The notes under the pieces were generated by a model. It saw nothing but the letters and a program-made list of their open reading frames with translations. It searched no databases and was not told the DNA's origin. From Owenia fusiformis (lineage: Eukaryota; Annelida; Polychaeta; Sabellida; Oweniidae): a stretch of DNA of 64,000 bases. The DNA is taken from assembly GCA_903813345.2 (NCBI GenBank), contig CAIIXF020000011.1, forward strand, positions 6,844,571 to 6,908,570. Direction: 5' to 3'. Below are positions 1-12,497 of the stretch, piece by piece. The first letter of the stretch is position 1. Every line of letters starts with the position of its first letter. The position numbers were made by a program, and so were the translations under genes.

Positions 1-179
1 GGCTTGATCTGCTGAATTGAGAGAATGGTGCAGGAATGGCTATATCGTTGTATAGCGATATATATCGCTATACTGCCTCTCATTGACTTACATGTGATAT
101 ATTCGATATATATCGTCGATATATAAGGCTATATAAAATCTGGCCAGATATACTTCTCCAGATTTTATCATGTTCCTAG

Positions 180-1770
180 CATTTACCCATGACGATATAC
201 ACGCTAAGATATAGAGCGATATACACACGACGTATACGCTATATTTGATATATATATATCCTGTCTTTAAGATATATATCGGATATATATCCCCAATACA
301 GGGGTTTGTTGAATCAGTTCTTACAATTATTCATGATGATATACACGATATACACGATATATTCGATATATATCCTATTTTCAAGATATCGAACGATATA
401 CACATGATATATACGCTATATTCGATATATATCCTGTCTTCAAGATATATATCGGATATATATCCCCAATTCAGGGTTTGTTGAATCAGTTCTTAAAATT
501 ATACACGACGATATACACGATATACATGATATAGTCGATATACATCCTCTTTTCAAGATAAAGAGCGATATACACAAGATATATACGCTATATTTGATAT
601 ATATCCTGTCTTTAAGATATATATCGGATATATATCCCCAATACAGGGGTTTGTTGAATCAGTTCTTACAATTATTCATGATGATATACACGATATACAC
701 GATATATTCGATATATATCCTATTTTCAAGATATAGAACGATATACACATGATATATACGCTATATTCGATATATATCCTGTCTTCAAGATATATATCGG
801 ATATATATCCCCAATTCAGGGTTTGTTGAATCAGTTCTTAAAATTATACGCGACGATATACACGATATACACGATATAGTCGATATATATCCTCTTTTCA
901 AGATAAAGAGCGATATACACAAGATATATACGCTATATTTGATATATATCCTGTCTTCAAGATATATATCAGATATATATCCCCAATACAGGGTTTGTTG
1001 AATCAGTTCTTAAAATTATTCATGACGATATACACGATATATTCGATTTATATCCTATTTTCAAGATATAGAACGATATACACAAGATATATACGCTATA
1101 TTCGATATATATATCCTGTGTTTAAGATATATATCGGATATATATCCCTAATACAGAGATTGTTGAGTCGGTTCTTACAATTGTCCATGACGATATACAC
1201 GATATACACGATATATTCGATATATATCCTATTTTCAAGATATAGAACGATATACACAAGATATATACGCTATATTTGATATATATACCCTGTGTTTAAG
1301 ATATATATCGGATATATATCCCTAATACAGAGATTGTTGAGTCGGTTCTTACAATTGTCCATGACGATTTACATGATATGCACGATATATTCGATATATA
1401 TACTCTTTTCAAGATAAAGAGCGATATACACAAGATATATACGCTATATTTGATATATATCCTGTCTTCAAGATATATATCGGATATATATCCCCAATAC
1501 AGGGTTTGTTGAATCAGTTCTTGAAATTATTCATGACGATATACACGATATATTCGATATATATCCTATTTTCAAGATATAGAACGATATATACAAGATA
1601 TATACGCTATATTCGATATATATCTTCTTTTCAAGATATAGAGCGATAAACTAATGATATACACGATATATTCGATACATATCCTCTTTTCAAGATATTG
1701 ACCGATATACACATGATATATACGATATATTCGATATATATCCTATAGAGCGATATACTAACGATACATA
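180..1770. repeat. AT-rich tandem array, about 175-bp unit, in the left arm
   Basis: The marker GGGTTTGTTGAATCAGTTCTTA, or close variants, recurs near 301, 475, 650, 825, 990, 1160, 1335 and 1505. Between markers lie GATATACACGATATATTCG and CTGTCTTCAAGATATATATC sub-repeats. Alternate units are more alike (350-bp step), so there is some higher-order structure. Confidence 0.85.
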
Positions 1771-2699
1771 CGCTATAGTGACCGAGGGAAATATCGATAT
1801 CATCCGAGGGATATTACCCATATCATCCCGACAGGTGAATAACGACCTGATACCATGGTCAAGAGCAACATCTACCCAAAATCTTCTGTTGAATGAGAGA
1901 AAAAAGGATTGAATCTTAGAAATATTTACGTTACATACACTCCCCTCCGTAAGTTTGGCAATCTTAGCTCCCTCATTGAACTGTTAAAGCCTCTTTATGT
2001 TTGAATTTCTATTTCCATTACCTGCGAGGAAAATACTTATAATATTGATGGGAATGTAATTTAATTCTTTCCAATGCCTCCAAAATGTTCCCAATTCTTT
2101 TCCTCAATTGCAATAGGTTGAAAATTGATGATAAATCTGATGAATTTTGGAAAATCGACATTCCCATGTAAACCAATGGAAAATGGTAGGTTTGCCGCAA
2201 GTCATATGACAGAATATTTATCCATCTGAGATCTTGCAAAAAATACAAGTTGGGTGGCCAAAATTGTATTTGCTTACTTTGTTTAATAAAAATTTGATAT
2301 GTTTCCTCAGTTTTAAATTCAATTTTCTATAATTATAAAAATATTTTAGGTGAGTCTTTTACTGGTTAGATACCCTGAAATCAGATTTTCTCCGAACCCA
2401 CCATTTTCCATTGGTTTACATAGGAATGACGATTCTCACAAATTCATAAAGTTTATCATCAATTTTCGACCTATTGTGATTGAGGAAAAAATTGGGAAAC
2501 CTTGGGGGCATTGGAAATGAAGTCAAGTTACATTTCCATCAATACAATAAGTATTTTCCTCACAGGCTATGTTAATAAAAATTCAAACAAAAAGAGCCTT
2601 TAATATGTAGTTCAATGAGGGGGTTAGGGTTGCAAAACTTATGGAAGAGAGTGTATATCCTACTCCCAAGTACATTGAGGAATTAAGTATAAGGGCAAG

Positions 2700-3000
2700 A
2701 AAAACAAAAATATTAAAGGAATTAAAATGTGAAGATAATTTTAATCAAAAAAAAAAAAATTAAAAAAAACATTTTTGGAAAAAAATAAATTTTTGGAAAT
2801 AAATTTAATTTGTGAAAAAAAGATACCTACTTGATATTTGTCTTGATATCAAGATACTTAACGAAGATATACACGATTTTTTGGAAAAAATGAAAATTTT
2901 GGAAAAAATGAAAATTTTGGAAAAAATGAAAATTTTGAAAATATGAAAATTTGTGAAAAAATGAACAATTTTGAAAATGAATTTTTTGGAAAACATGTAA
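2700..3000. repeat. Low-complexity A-rich block with an 18-bp repeat
   Basis: ATGAAAATTTTGGAAAAA is repeated about three times at 2889-2940, with looser copies to 2995. Nothing coding is seen. Confidence 0.7.
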
Positions 3001-3002
3001 AA

Positions 3003-3660
3003 AATTGTAATATACCCGGGATGATATCATCCCTGATATCATCCCTCTTATCCTGAATATCTTGAAAAGAGGATATATATCGAATATATCGTATATATGG
3101 TGTGTATATCGCTCTATATCTTGGAAAGAGGATATATATCGAATATATCATGTATATCATGTTTGAAAAATATGAGAACTGATTTAACAAAATTGTAAAC
3201 TGGGAATATATATCCGATATATATCTTGAAGACAGGATATATATCGAATACCCTATTTTCAAGCACGATATACACGATATATTCGATATACATCCTCTTT
3301 CCTAGAGATATAGAGCGATACACACGCGATATATACGCTAAAATATATATATATCCTGTCTTCAAGATATATATCGGATATATATCTTCAATACAGAGGT
3401 TTGTTAAAAAAGTTCTTATATTTATGGATGACGATATACACGATATATTCGATATATACCCTCTTTCCAAGATATAGAGCGATATACACACGATATATAC
3501 GCTATAATCGATATATATCCTGTCTTCAAGATATATATCAGATATATATCTTCAATACAGAGGTTTGTTAAAAAGTTCTTATATTTATGGATGACGATAT
3601 ACACGATATACACGATATATTCGATATATATCCTACCCCAGAGATATATATCGGATATAT
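3003..3660. repeat. AT-rich tandem repeats of the right foldback arm, with an orientation switch
   Basis: The same GATATATATC-rich unit as in the left arm. From 3003 to about 3243 it reads in the inverted orientation; from about 3244 to 3640 it reads in the same orientation as the left arm (TTTGTTAAAAAGTTCTTATATTTATGGATGACG at 3400 and 3565). The right arm is therefore itself composite. Confidence 0.7.
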
Positions 3661-3766
3661 TTCGATTTGAGGATGGGAAGAGATAGTTTCACGAATATAT
3701 CGTCTGAGAGACGATATATATCGCTATACGACGATATAGCCATTCCTGCACCTTTATGTGAATTGA

Positions 3767-4730
3767 AGCTCTAAAGATGCGGATGTCAAAATTTATGTGA
3801 TCGATGATTAATATAAAGGGAAACTAACAATAATAACTTAAACTGTTCAGATGTTATAAATGCAGGGGATGTTATGTAAAACATCATTGGAATTAATCAA
3901 GAAATTGAGCTTCGACAAATTGATGCTAGGATTAGAGTTTGGAAGTAGAATGATCACAAGGATGTTTATTTCCAAATTAGAATTAGCCATCAGATAGACA
4001 TATGCCTGTTAGCATATAGCTTTGATATTGAATGGGATTGAATTAATGGATTAGCAGTTAGTTAGTCCACATTGGGTGCATCTATAGGATTACATAACTT
4101 GTGGTAAGACAGTACAGCTAGAGTGAGAGTCGTACATTGTATGGTTGTGAAACAAGTCAGTGTTAATGGATTATCAGAACAACCCTGGACGGAAATCACA
4201 ATTCTGAATCTTTGACGTTTAATTAATCTTGGATGAACCTACAGAGATAATTTGCCGATTATTTCATTTTGGAAAAATTGCAATTACAAATGGATATGAT
4301 ATGATGTGAATTTATAATTGATTAAAATGATTATAGCCTAACCTGAGGCTGTTTTATAAATAACACGGTTGAATCAGTGCGGAGAATGTGAAGATATCAG
4401 GATAAATAATATTAAGCATCATCGGATATTCATAAGTTATTACACCACCAGGCTAGACAAATTGGGAGAAATCTTAGAGACGTGATAATGTAACTAAGCA
4501 TTTGTATTGATTGTTGCTAATATTCGAGGATTCATTACCATGGAAACAAACATATTCTGTTATATCATACAAAATTGAATATGCCACTAAGATACGCTAT
4601 GACAATTGAGTCAATGACATTGGATATATTGAATCTTTTGTTGATGATGTTTGAACGCGAATTAAATATTTTATGATCGATGAGTTCAAAATTGTTTCTA
4701 TAAAAAAACTGAGATTGGGAAATACATCAA
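3767..4730. other. Intergenic or intronic DNA, nothing recognised
   Basis: AT-rich unique-looking sequence. I see no exon, repeat array or RNA gene. Confidence 0.5.
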
Positions 4731-4734
4731 AAAT

Positions 4735-4818
4735 TAGGAATCAGGAGTCAAGCATTGAGAATTAGGGATCAAGAATTAGGAATTAGGGATCAAGAATTGG
4801 GCATTAGGGATCGGGAAT
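4735..4818. repeat. Short degenerate tandem repeat just before exon A
   Basis: Variants of GGAATTAGGGATCAAGAATT recur four to five times with a step of about 20 bp. The array ends about 15 bases before the ATG at 4833, so it would lie in the 5' UTR or promoter of exon A. Confidence 0.6.
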
Positions 4819-4832
4819 TTGGAATCTAAAGA

Positions 4833-4955
4833 ATGGAGGTTACATCGATGAATCGTTATCCGGGACGACGACGTCAGAGTGATCCTGAGCACAGTGACAT
4901 CACCAATTATCAGCCAATAAAACATCCAGAATTACCTGTTTACGATTATAATTCC
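4833..4955 (+). CDS. NAV: Candidate alternative first coding exon A of NAV
   Basis: An open segment of 41 codons starts at an ATG (4833) in a strong context (A at -3, G at +4), preceded in frame by a TAA at 4827. It ends in phase 0 at the consensus donor GTAAGT (4956). The peptide is charged and proline-containing (RYPGRRRQSDPEHSD, HPELPVYDYNS). Its phase fits the shared exon at 22829. I do not recognise the peptide. The link to NAV rests on phase, strand and position 18 kb upstream, with no other gene between. A second in-frame ATG lies at 4848. It could instead be a first exon of an unrelated transcript. Confidence 0.45.
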
Positions 4956-6470
4956 GTAAGTTGATCTTTTATTCGGGAAATATTACCAGATAATTTGAAA
5001 TTAATCTCCCAAACTTTGTCAAAATTATTCTAGTGTTTTGATAAGTTACAGGATGTGAAACTATATTTGTCATGCTGAAATATTTTTTAGAAATGTTAGA
5101 AAAATATTTGGTGTGTTTTTAACCCCACGGTCAAAATAATATTATGAATGCTCCAATGATGTGAATGATTTACAAATATAGGATGTTGATTTAGAACAAG
5201 GTTGCGATCAAAATGAAATATAAACAAAAAAGTCAGAAAGTGTTGCTGAAGAATACCATCAAAATTGGGTTTTATTCGCACTATTGGAACTAACCCAATT
5301 TGATAAGGACACAAATGTTTGTGTAATAGAATGAAAATATTCAGGTCGGTTAATTGACGATCCAATCCTCACGTATACCATCATAGCCAATGGAATTTCA
5401 CTTTCTAGATCAGCAAAGGTGCCCAGATATAGATTAGTACTTTTTCCTGAGGGATAGCCAGTGTAGGAGGGAGGGGGGGGGGTAGGATTGGGAGGCATTA
5501 AGCAGAATCTAAAGATCCATGGACCTTCCTTTAGACTGGTCTTGCTTACATAAAAATCCAGACTTTTCCATAAAAGTCACGATTCAAGAGAAACATGACA
5601 GCAAGCTGGTATGAATGAACATGTATTTCGGCTCATGATGCAGTTTTCAATCTAGCGATTTGTTTTGTTTTGAAAGTTGATTCTTTCCTACTTGACAACA
5701 AATGGTCAGCCTCCCTTGAACTGTAATCATGCCTAAATCATGCAATTTCTTTCATTTTGTCATTCCGTGGTATCGTTTTGATATTTTATATAAGTAAGAG
5801 TATTAAGAGAATCAGTATCTTCATGCTTTTTTGTGCGGTTACCCAAATATGGGCATAGGATTTTGAAATTTCCAAGAAGGGAATTTGGAGGAGCGAAGTA
5901 TCTGTGAGAACTTTTGTTGTCAAACAACTTTAGATCGTGTTATTTCTCAATTGTGAGGTCTTTGAAATATTTTGTGGGGTCCGTTTTCAATTATTTTTCC
6001 ATGTCCAGAGCAGCTCCGGTGTTCAGGTTGGCTGAAGTGAAGTAGTTTTGTGGTTTGTCGCTTACCCAAATAAGGCATGTGTTGTTCTCTGAATCCAGAT
6101 GCTTCAAATGAAGTCCAGACCAAATACTTAGGATTGACTTGACTTCTGGTCAAGGATTCAAATAGAAAAAATAAAATATTTTGTATGGTTGAGTTCTGCT
6201 CTATTTTCTTTACATATGTTCATTTACATTTCTGTTGTGGCCATTATCTATAGTAAGATTCACATCCTATGTTAGTTTTATATAATTTTAACCATTTATT
6301 AGAGTTTCTATATTATTTCTAAGGTTGACTTTTTGCTACAATTACTGGAAAATCATGGATAAAATAAGTAAGAACAAAATCGCATATTGAAAGGATTAAG
6401 TGTGTTCTATCACCTGTATGTTTTGACTGGCCTGTAAATAATATAATAATCACGAGATCTTGCTTTTTCA
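4956..6470. other. Intron-like DNA, nothing recognised
   Basis: Begins with the donor of exon A. It contains a G run near 5470-5482. No coding or RNA feature is supported. Confidence 0.5.
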
Positions 6471-6610
6471 CATGTTTTCTCTTTAAAATTTGAATGAAGT
6501 GTCTGATTTTATGTCATTTTTATACAATTTAGAGTGTTGACTACATGTCCATATACTTTATTCCTTGCTAATTCCACTCCTTTCCACTCAATTTTGCATT
6601 TCAAAACATG
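6471..6610 (-). repeat. Dispersed ~130-bp repeat, copy 1 (reverse)
   Basis: This is the inverted form of a family recurring at 8258, 9555, 10180, 12498, 12706, 15130, 15345 and 21648. Hallmarks are AGAGTGGAATTAGCAAGGAA, AATAGGCATGTAGT, ACTCTAAATTGTATAGAAATG and CATTCAAATTTTAGAGAGAAA. Ends read CATGTTTT and AAAACATG, so it is probably a short MITE rather than a SINE. No Pol III boxes are seen. Confidence 0.75.
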
Positions 6611-7029
6611 ACCATCTGGTATTTTACACTTTGGCCTGGTTTAGATGACCTGGAAAATCTAGGCGAACATTGTTTGCTCTTATTACAAAATAGACTCGAA
6701 TTCTTGATCATTTTGAAATGCAATCACAAAAATGTACCATGCATCATCATATTGTTTGACAGATTTGTCAATTTTTGTTAAAACAATTACAAAATTGTAA
6801 CTGACTTAGTTTCTAAGGTTACAGGGGTGCAAGTTAGTCATTCACTTCTGGCAGGAAAATATGCTCACTGAGTTATTCATCCATATCTTTTTCTTATATG
6901 AAATTTGTTATCTGTTGTTTTCAATAGTATACCAATTTTCCTTGTGTTTCGACCTGTCTGAGTTGAACAGATTTGTAGAAAAACTGCACCAATACAATTT
7001 CAGATGTAGACATCTGTTTTGTGGAATAT

Positions 7030-7171
7030 TGAACAAATATTTCACTCTATTGAGGTGAATACCTGTACATCTTTCACAAGTGATATTCCACGAAGCCCGA
7101 AGGGCAAGTGGAATAGCACCTTGTGAAAGTGCTACAGGTATTCACCGAAAATAGAGTGAAATATTTGTTTT
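7030..7171. repeat. Palindromic hairpin segment
   Basis: CAAATATTTCACTCTATT...GGTGAATACCTGTA pairs with TACAGGTATTCACC...AATAGAGTGAAATATTTG around a centre CGAAGCCCGAAGGGC. It is contiguous with the inverted-repeat element at 7171-7459. Confidence 0.75.
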
Positions 7172-7459
7172 ATTATATCACTGTCTAGCTAAACATCCCT
7201 AATATTATTAAAGCATAGGTTAACATTGAAATACATTGAATCTACTCGGTTCGTCTGCCATTTTGACTTACACTGAACTAAATTATTTACACTGAACGAA
7301 AACAAATTCTTTGAAAATTCCCGGGAGCGTGGGATATCACTAGATATCTCACGGTTGTCTTATCTGATTAGCATTGCCATTGAATATCGCCAGATATCCC
7401 ACGACATGTGACACGGTTTTGACCAATCATACTGTCGCTAGCTAGATAGTGATATAATA
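7171..7459. mobile_element. Small inverted-repeat element (MITE)
   Basis: The 21-bp ends TATTATATCACTGTCTAGCT (7171) and AGCTAGATAGTGATATAATA (to 7459) are inverted copies with one mismatch. Nothing coding lies inside. The target duplication is not clear because both flanks are TA-rich. Confidence 0.6.
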
Positions 7460-8257
7460 ATATAAGATAACCATAATTTCCATAATTACAATTATTCCTG
7501 TAGTTGGTCAAGCACCCAAACTCCCTCCCCACTCACCCACCCCTCCACCCCCATTCTCATTCATAGGGGAAATGGGGGAAATAGAGGGGGGGGTAAGGGT
7601 GCTAGAGCTTGAAGCAAGATTAAGATTTCTGATGCAACAGAACTGGATGGTTCTTAATGGAAGCACCTGCGAGATCATAAAATCACAAATGGAAATGTTT
7701 GTTTAGAAGTTCTTGGGAATAGATCTACTTGCTATGAAAACATATCAAATTTTATGACAGTTTAAAACCAGCTTACCTATTAATTCTAGGACTTTTACTA
7801 TTTTGAGAAGAATATGATATTTTTAAGGTCGCTCTGTGACTTTTACGAGAATTTGATTTGACTGGGAGTTATGTAAGGCTACTAGGATAAAAATGTTGCT
7901 TAAAAAGTGCTTGCTAACATGGCGATGGTTCTTTGAAGATAACATAAAATGTGACATGGTGAGCCAAACATGACATCTGACATCATCCAGTCAAAATTGA
8001 CATCTGACTGAAAATAATGCATTTTTGTTATTAACTTTACCAATATAGCCTGAGAGCTCTATGTAAAATTAGGACAAGCAGGAACCTAACATTATTCATG
8101 GTCACCAATGTAGTTTTATTATATCGGGATTTTGAGTGCATCAATAAAAAGTAAGAAATTTTGGTGCTTTGGTCAGAGATGGGAAATCAAAAGACCAGGA
8201 AGTTTACTTGAGGTGATGATATTATGACCCTGCAGGAGAATTAATTATGATGATGTA

Positions 8258-8398
8258 CAATTTAAAATGTAAATTAATCTTGAAAAGAGTGGAATCAGCA
8301 AGGAATAAAGTAAATAGGCAAATAGACAACACTCTAAATTGTATAGAAATGCAAGAAAATCAGACATTTCATTCAAATTTTAGAGAGAAATAGAGTGG
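8258..8398 (+). repeat. Dispersed ~130-bp repeat, copy 2
   Basis: Shares AAGAGTGGAATCAGCAAGGA, AACACTCTAAATTGTATAGA and TCATTCAAATTTTAGAGAG with the family described at 6471-6610. Confidence 0.75.
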
Positions 8399-8786
8399 AA
8401 TAGTCAGGACTAGAGCGAAATCTTTAGAATGAGACCACATGGTTGGTTGATGTTTTCCGAGAGATTAGAAAGACTTAGGGAGGCTAGGGGGTTTAGGGTA
8501 CTCTGGGGTAAATAAAAGGTTATCTTGTTTTATACAAACAAGCCCTAGTAGAATTAATCCGAAGGCGAATAAGTAGATTTTGATGATCTTGTTGTTTTAG
8601 GAAAATCTGAGAAATGACTTATTGCTTCCAGTTTCTAATACAACATCCCAATGAAATAGATACTGTAAAACTCAATATTTTGCGTGCTGAATAAAATTTT
8701 CAAGTTCATGGGTTTTAGTTAATTTCACCATCTTAGGAACTCTCTTAGATAGAGAAATTATTGGACATTTAAAGGTACCTCTAACC

Positions 8787-9331
8787 TTACTCACGTCGAG
8801 AGCTACCATGTTAGATTTTGAAAGTATAGCTCTCCATCGTGAGGATCTCCCAGCTGAAGAATTGTGACATCTCAATTTGATCAGCGCCAGCCAGCGGCTT
8901 GCTGTTTGTCTCAAACTGTAGCCTACATATGGGCTCATATGTGTCTACTTTCCCCGTGCATGTAGGATCGCGGATGTGCTTCTATGGCGATCAGGAGTTC
9001 TAATCGTTTTTTGTTCGCTACCCATTTCCAATATGGCGGTTAAACGCATGCGCAACTTGGGAAACGTCAAGCCGCCATATTGAATATACGTGGCCAAAAC
9101 TTTTGACACGACCAATAAAATGAAGTCCTGATCGATACATGGGGCAGTGAGACGTTCTATAGTTGAGCTGAATGAAAGATGGCGATGTAGGATACATTTT
9201 CAGGTATATAATGTGCAACATGAGTCAGCTGAATTCCCTGAAATTTTCTTTGAAGTCAGGATTCTTAAGCTGTTGATTCTAGCGATAGAGAGCTATACTT
9301 TCAAAATCTAAGTAGCTCTCAACGGGAGTAA
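8787..9331. mobile_element. Mutator-like non-autonomous element with 9-bp target duplication
   Basis: Terminal inverted repeats of about 45 bp (TTAGATTTTGAAAGTATAGCTC inside the left end, its inverse inside the right) start TTACTC and end GAGTAA. CCTCTAACC flanks both ends directly (8778-8786 and 9332-9340), a 9-bp duplication typical of MuDR-like elements. The middle holds an inverted pair CAATATGGCGG/CCGCCATATTG (9030-9081). No transposase is present. Confidence 0.7.
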
Positions 9332-9554
9332 CCTCTAACCTATAACCTCTAACTACAACCTTCTCAAAGAAATGTATGAAAAACTTGGGTTCCTGAAGAT
9401 TGGGGGTTTTGCAGTAGATTTTTCCCTATGGATTGATAATAGAATCCCTATGAATGATAACACACTTATGACATGATCTCCACAATCTGCAAACTGGGAA
9501 ATCTATAATTGCACATAATATGGGATTCCTTTCCTGGCATGAAATATTCTGATG

Positions 9555-9690
9555 GTCATGTTTGGAAATGGCAAATTGAGTGGAAAAGAATGAAATAAGT
9601 TAGGAATTAAGTAAATGGGTAAGAAGTAGACACTCTTAATTGTAGAGAAATGCAAGAATTTTTTACTTAATTTCATATTTTAAAGACAAA
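9555..9690 (+). repeat. Dispersed ~130-bp repeat, copy 3 (diverged)
   Basis: CATGTTTGGAAATGGCAAATTGAGTGG, then TAGGAATTAAGTAAATGGG, match the family in order, with more substitutions than copies 2 and 8. Confidence 0.65.
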
Positions 9691-10179
9691 ATTAGTAAAA
9701 TTAACAGGACTGGAGATATTTTGAGTGATGGTGTGGATCATCAAAGGATGATGATATATCCCAAGGTGCATCTTGATTGATTGTTCAAATCATCCAATCT
9801 GATGATTTGATTGGTTTAGCAGAGTCACATGACCTGTATAGATATACTCCTTTGCTCCTGGATCCTTTTACCCAACAGAGCATGTTAAATATCAAATTGA
9901 AGGAATTCAAGAAACAAGAGAAATCAATCTGATATTACGCAAAGAGTGACAATTATGCAACTCTTTCTGCCAAGATGAGATTAAAAGACCTCCATTTTAA
10001 TCCAGTAATATCCTAAAAAGACATCAAGTGATATTCAAACTGTCTCTCCCTTTCCCAATTACATAACTATTGTGATGGGGGTATTCCATGATTGCTTTCT
10101 TGAATGTGAATGGCTGAATGAGCAATAAGAGAAATGTGTCCTATTATTCAAAGATGGGTTTATTTGTGGGAGATAAAGT

Positions 10180-10290
10180 GAAAGAGTGGAACTAACAAGG
10201 AATAAACAAAATAGGCATTTAGCTAATTCTCTAAAGTGCATATGAATGCCAGAAAATCAGGCAGTTCTTCCAGTTTTGGGAAAATTGACA
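10180..10290 (+). repeat. Dispersed ~130-bp repeat, copy 4 (partial)
   Basis: AAGAGTGGAACTAACAAGGA, AAATAGGCATTTAG and GCCAGAAAATCAGGCAG align with the family. The 5' end is missing. Confidence 0.6.
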
Positions 10291-10540
10291 CAGGAATGAA
10301 AAACATTATCGGTGTGACATTTGAGGTGATCTTTCCCGTCTGGTACAACATGAGGTGTGTGATTGGATTATCTACCTTGTCAGTTCGGAAATGATTAGCT
10401 AAAAAACTACTGGTGCAAGAAAATCTGATACCCCTTATTTCTGATTATAATTGGTTTAAACAGATGGAGTCAGTCTGAGCTGAGAGGCTTCTCCTTTAGG
10501 AGATAAAGGGAGCTGGTATGGCATAAAATCAACAAACAAC

Positions 10541-11398
10541 TTATTATTGAATATAGCCCCACTCTGTTGAAAATAGCCCCACTCTGTTGAATATAGTCCT
10601 ACTCTGTTGAATATAGTCCCACTCTGTTGAATATAGCCCCATTCTATTGAATATAGCCCAACTCTGTTGAATTGAATATAGCCCCATTCTGTTGAATATA
10701 GTCCTACTCTGTTGAATATAGTCCCACTCTGTTGAATATAGTCCCACTCTGTTGAATATAGTCCCACTCTGTTGAATATAGTCCCAATCTGTTGAATATA
10801 GTCCCACTCTGTTGAATATAGTCCCACTCTGTTGAATATAGCCCCATTCTGTTGAATATAGCCCCACTCTGTTGAATATAGCCCCACTCTGTTGAATATA
10901 GCCCAACTCTGTTAAATATAGCCCCACTCTGTTGAATATAGCCCCACTCTGTTGAATATAGCCCCACTCTGTTGAATTGAATATAGCCCCACTCTGTTGA
11001 ATATAGCCCCACTCTGTTGAATATAGCCATACTCTATTGAATATAGCCCCACTCTGTTGAATATAGCCCCACTCTGTTGAATATAGCCCCACTTTGTTGA
11101 ATATAGTCCTACTCTGTTTAATATAGCCCCACTCTGTTTAATATAGCCCCATTCTGTTGAATATATATCCTACTCTGTTGAATATAGCCACATTCTGTTG
11201 AATATAGTCCTACTCTGTTGAATATTGTCCTACTCTGTTGAATATAGTCCTACTCTGTTGAACATAGTCACATTCTGTTGAATATAGCCCCACTCTGTTG
11301 GATATAGTCCTACTCTGTTGAATATAGTCACATTCTGATGAATATAGTCCCACTCTGTTGCATATAGCCCAACTCTGTTGAATATAGCCCCACTTTGT
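10541..11398. repeat. 20-bp minisatellite, about 43 copies
   Basis: The unit is GTTGAATATAGCCCCACTCT, with variation mainly at the four bases after TATAG (CCCC, TCCT, TCCC). Two units in the body carry an extra TTGAA (near 10670 and 10976). Because 20 is not a multiple of three and the unit has few stops on the minus strand, long repetitive minus-strand frames exist; they are a by-product. Confidence 0.97.
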
Positions 11399-12497
11399 AC
11401 TTTAAAATGTTTGTTTGAGTGTTTGCATTTTATTAAGGATTACAGTTTAATTTTAGATATTACATAATATTTAGTTGTGCTTACATGTATAAATGCCAAA
11501 ATCTCCATTAACAACTTTAATATTGAATTAATGTTAAAAACATAATACAGAATGATGGCATATTAGGAAATAACACACAACACAATTTTTAAGTGAGTAA
11601 AGTTGTGTAAATATATTCAGCAGTTAAAGTTATACCAAATAAGACAGACACTGTGAGTAGATATGTACTGAGAAGAACTCAATGGTATAAATTGATTGAA
11701 AGATCTGGTGGGAAAAGTTAACCTGGGACCAGAGCTCAGACAAATAAGCCATAGGTCAGACCAACATTTTGCCAGAGAGACCGCAAATTTTTCGTTTGTC
11801 TGGTTTTATCTATTGGTTGTCTATTCGGAGTATTGTTAAATTTTTGGTTTGTACAAATATTACTGGTGCTGTATTCAAAATGGTACTTGGTGTTAGGATT
11901 GTAATGTTATATCTATCGCTATAGAGATCAAAGGATACATGAGTTAATTGAGATGCAGTCAAAACAAGTCTTGAAACCCCTCAGAATTTTTTCTTTTCAT
12001 TTTTTTTATAATTTTCAACTTTTTGAGAGATAAACTTATCTATGTTGAGAACATTTCATTTTATTTCATTATTAGAGCTATGAGATAAAAAGTTGGTGTT
12101 CCGTGGAAAATGATGATTCTTTTGACATTCCCAGACATTTCAGCAAAACCATCTAACACATCTTTTAATTAAGCGTGAACAATTTTTGCGAAAGTCAGAA
12201 GTAATCAGTAACATCAATGGCTTTGAAAAATGGCTGAAATCAGAGGTATTAAGGAACCTGGCGCAGATTACTTGTTTAGAAGTATATATAGGTGCAGCGC
12301 ACGTTGTTATTGATCTCGTAGTTTGGAGGAAACATCAGGAATGTTCAAAGTTTTGTCGAATGAGAGTTATGTAAACTTTTACGTAAATCATCTGGATGGA
12401 TCTTCATGGTGAAATAATGTGGAATTCCGATGGTGTAATAACCACTGTGCAATATGGATCTACCTGTTGGATTCTTGCAAATAAGGTTTCATGGAAA

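Larger units (their letters stand above)
21..3758. mobile_element. Foldback-type element with long repeat-filled inverted arms
   Basis: The left end GGTGCAGGAATGGCTATATCG (27 on) is repeated inverted at 3712-3752, about 45 bp with one or two differences. Inside, 1930-2201 and 2390-2662 are inverted copies of each other (for example AAACCAATGGAAAATGG and CCATTTTCCATTGGTTT). The arms are otherwise made of AT-rich tandem repeats, expanded in the left arm. TGAATTGA occurs six bases outside both ends (13-20 and 3759-3766), which fits an 8-bp target duplication. No protein is encoded. The layout resembles Drosophila FB and sea-urchin TU foldback elements (established family pattern). Confidence 0.65.

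Noticed and set aside
10456-11092. Long minus-strand frames of 108-182 residues (GLYSTEWGYIQ repeats)
   Set aside because: They arise because the 20-bp minisatellite unit lacks stops in several minus frames. All three frames are open and there is no gene structure.
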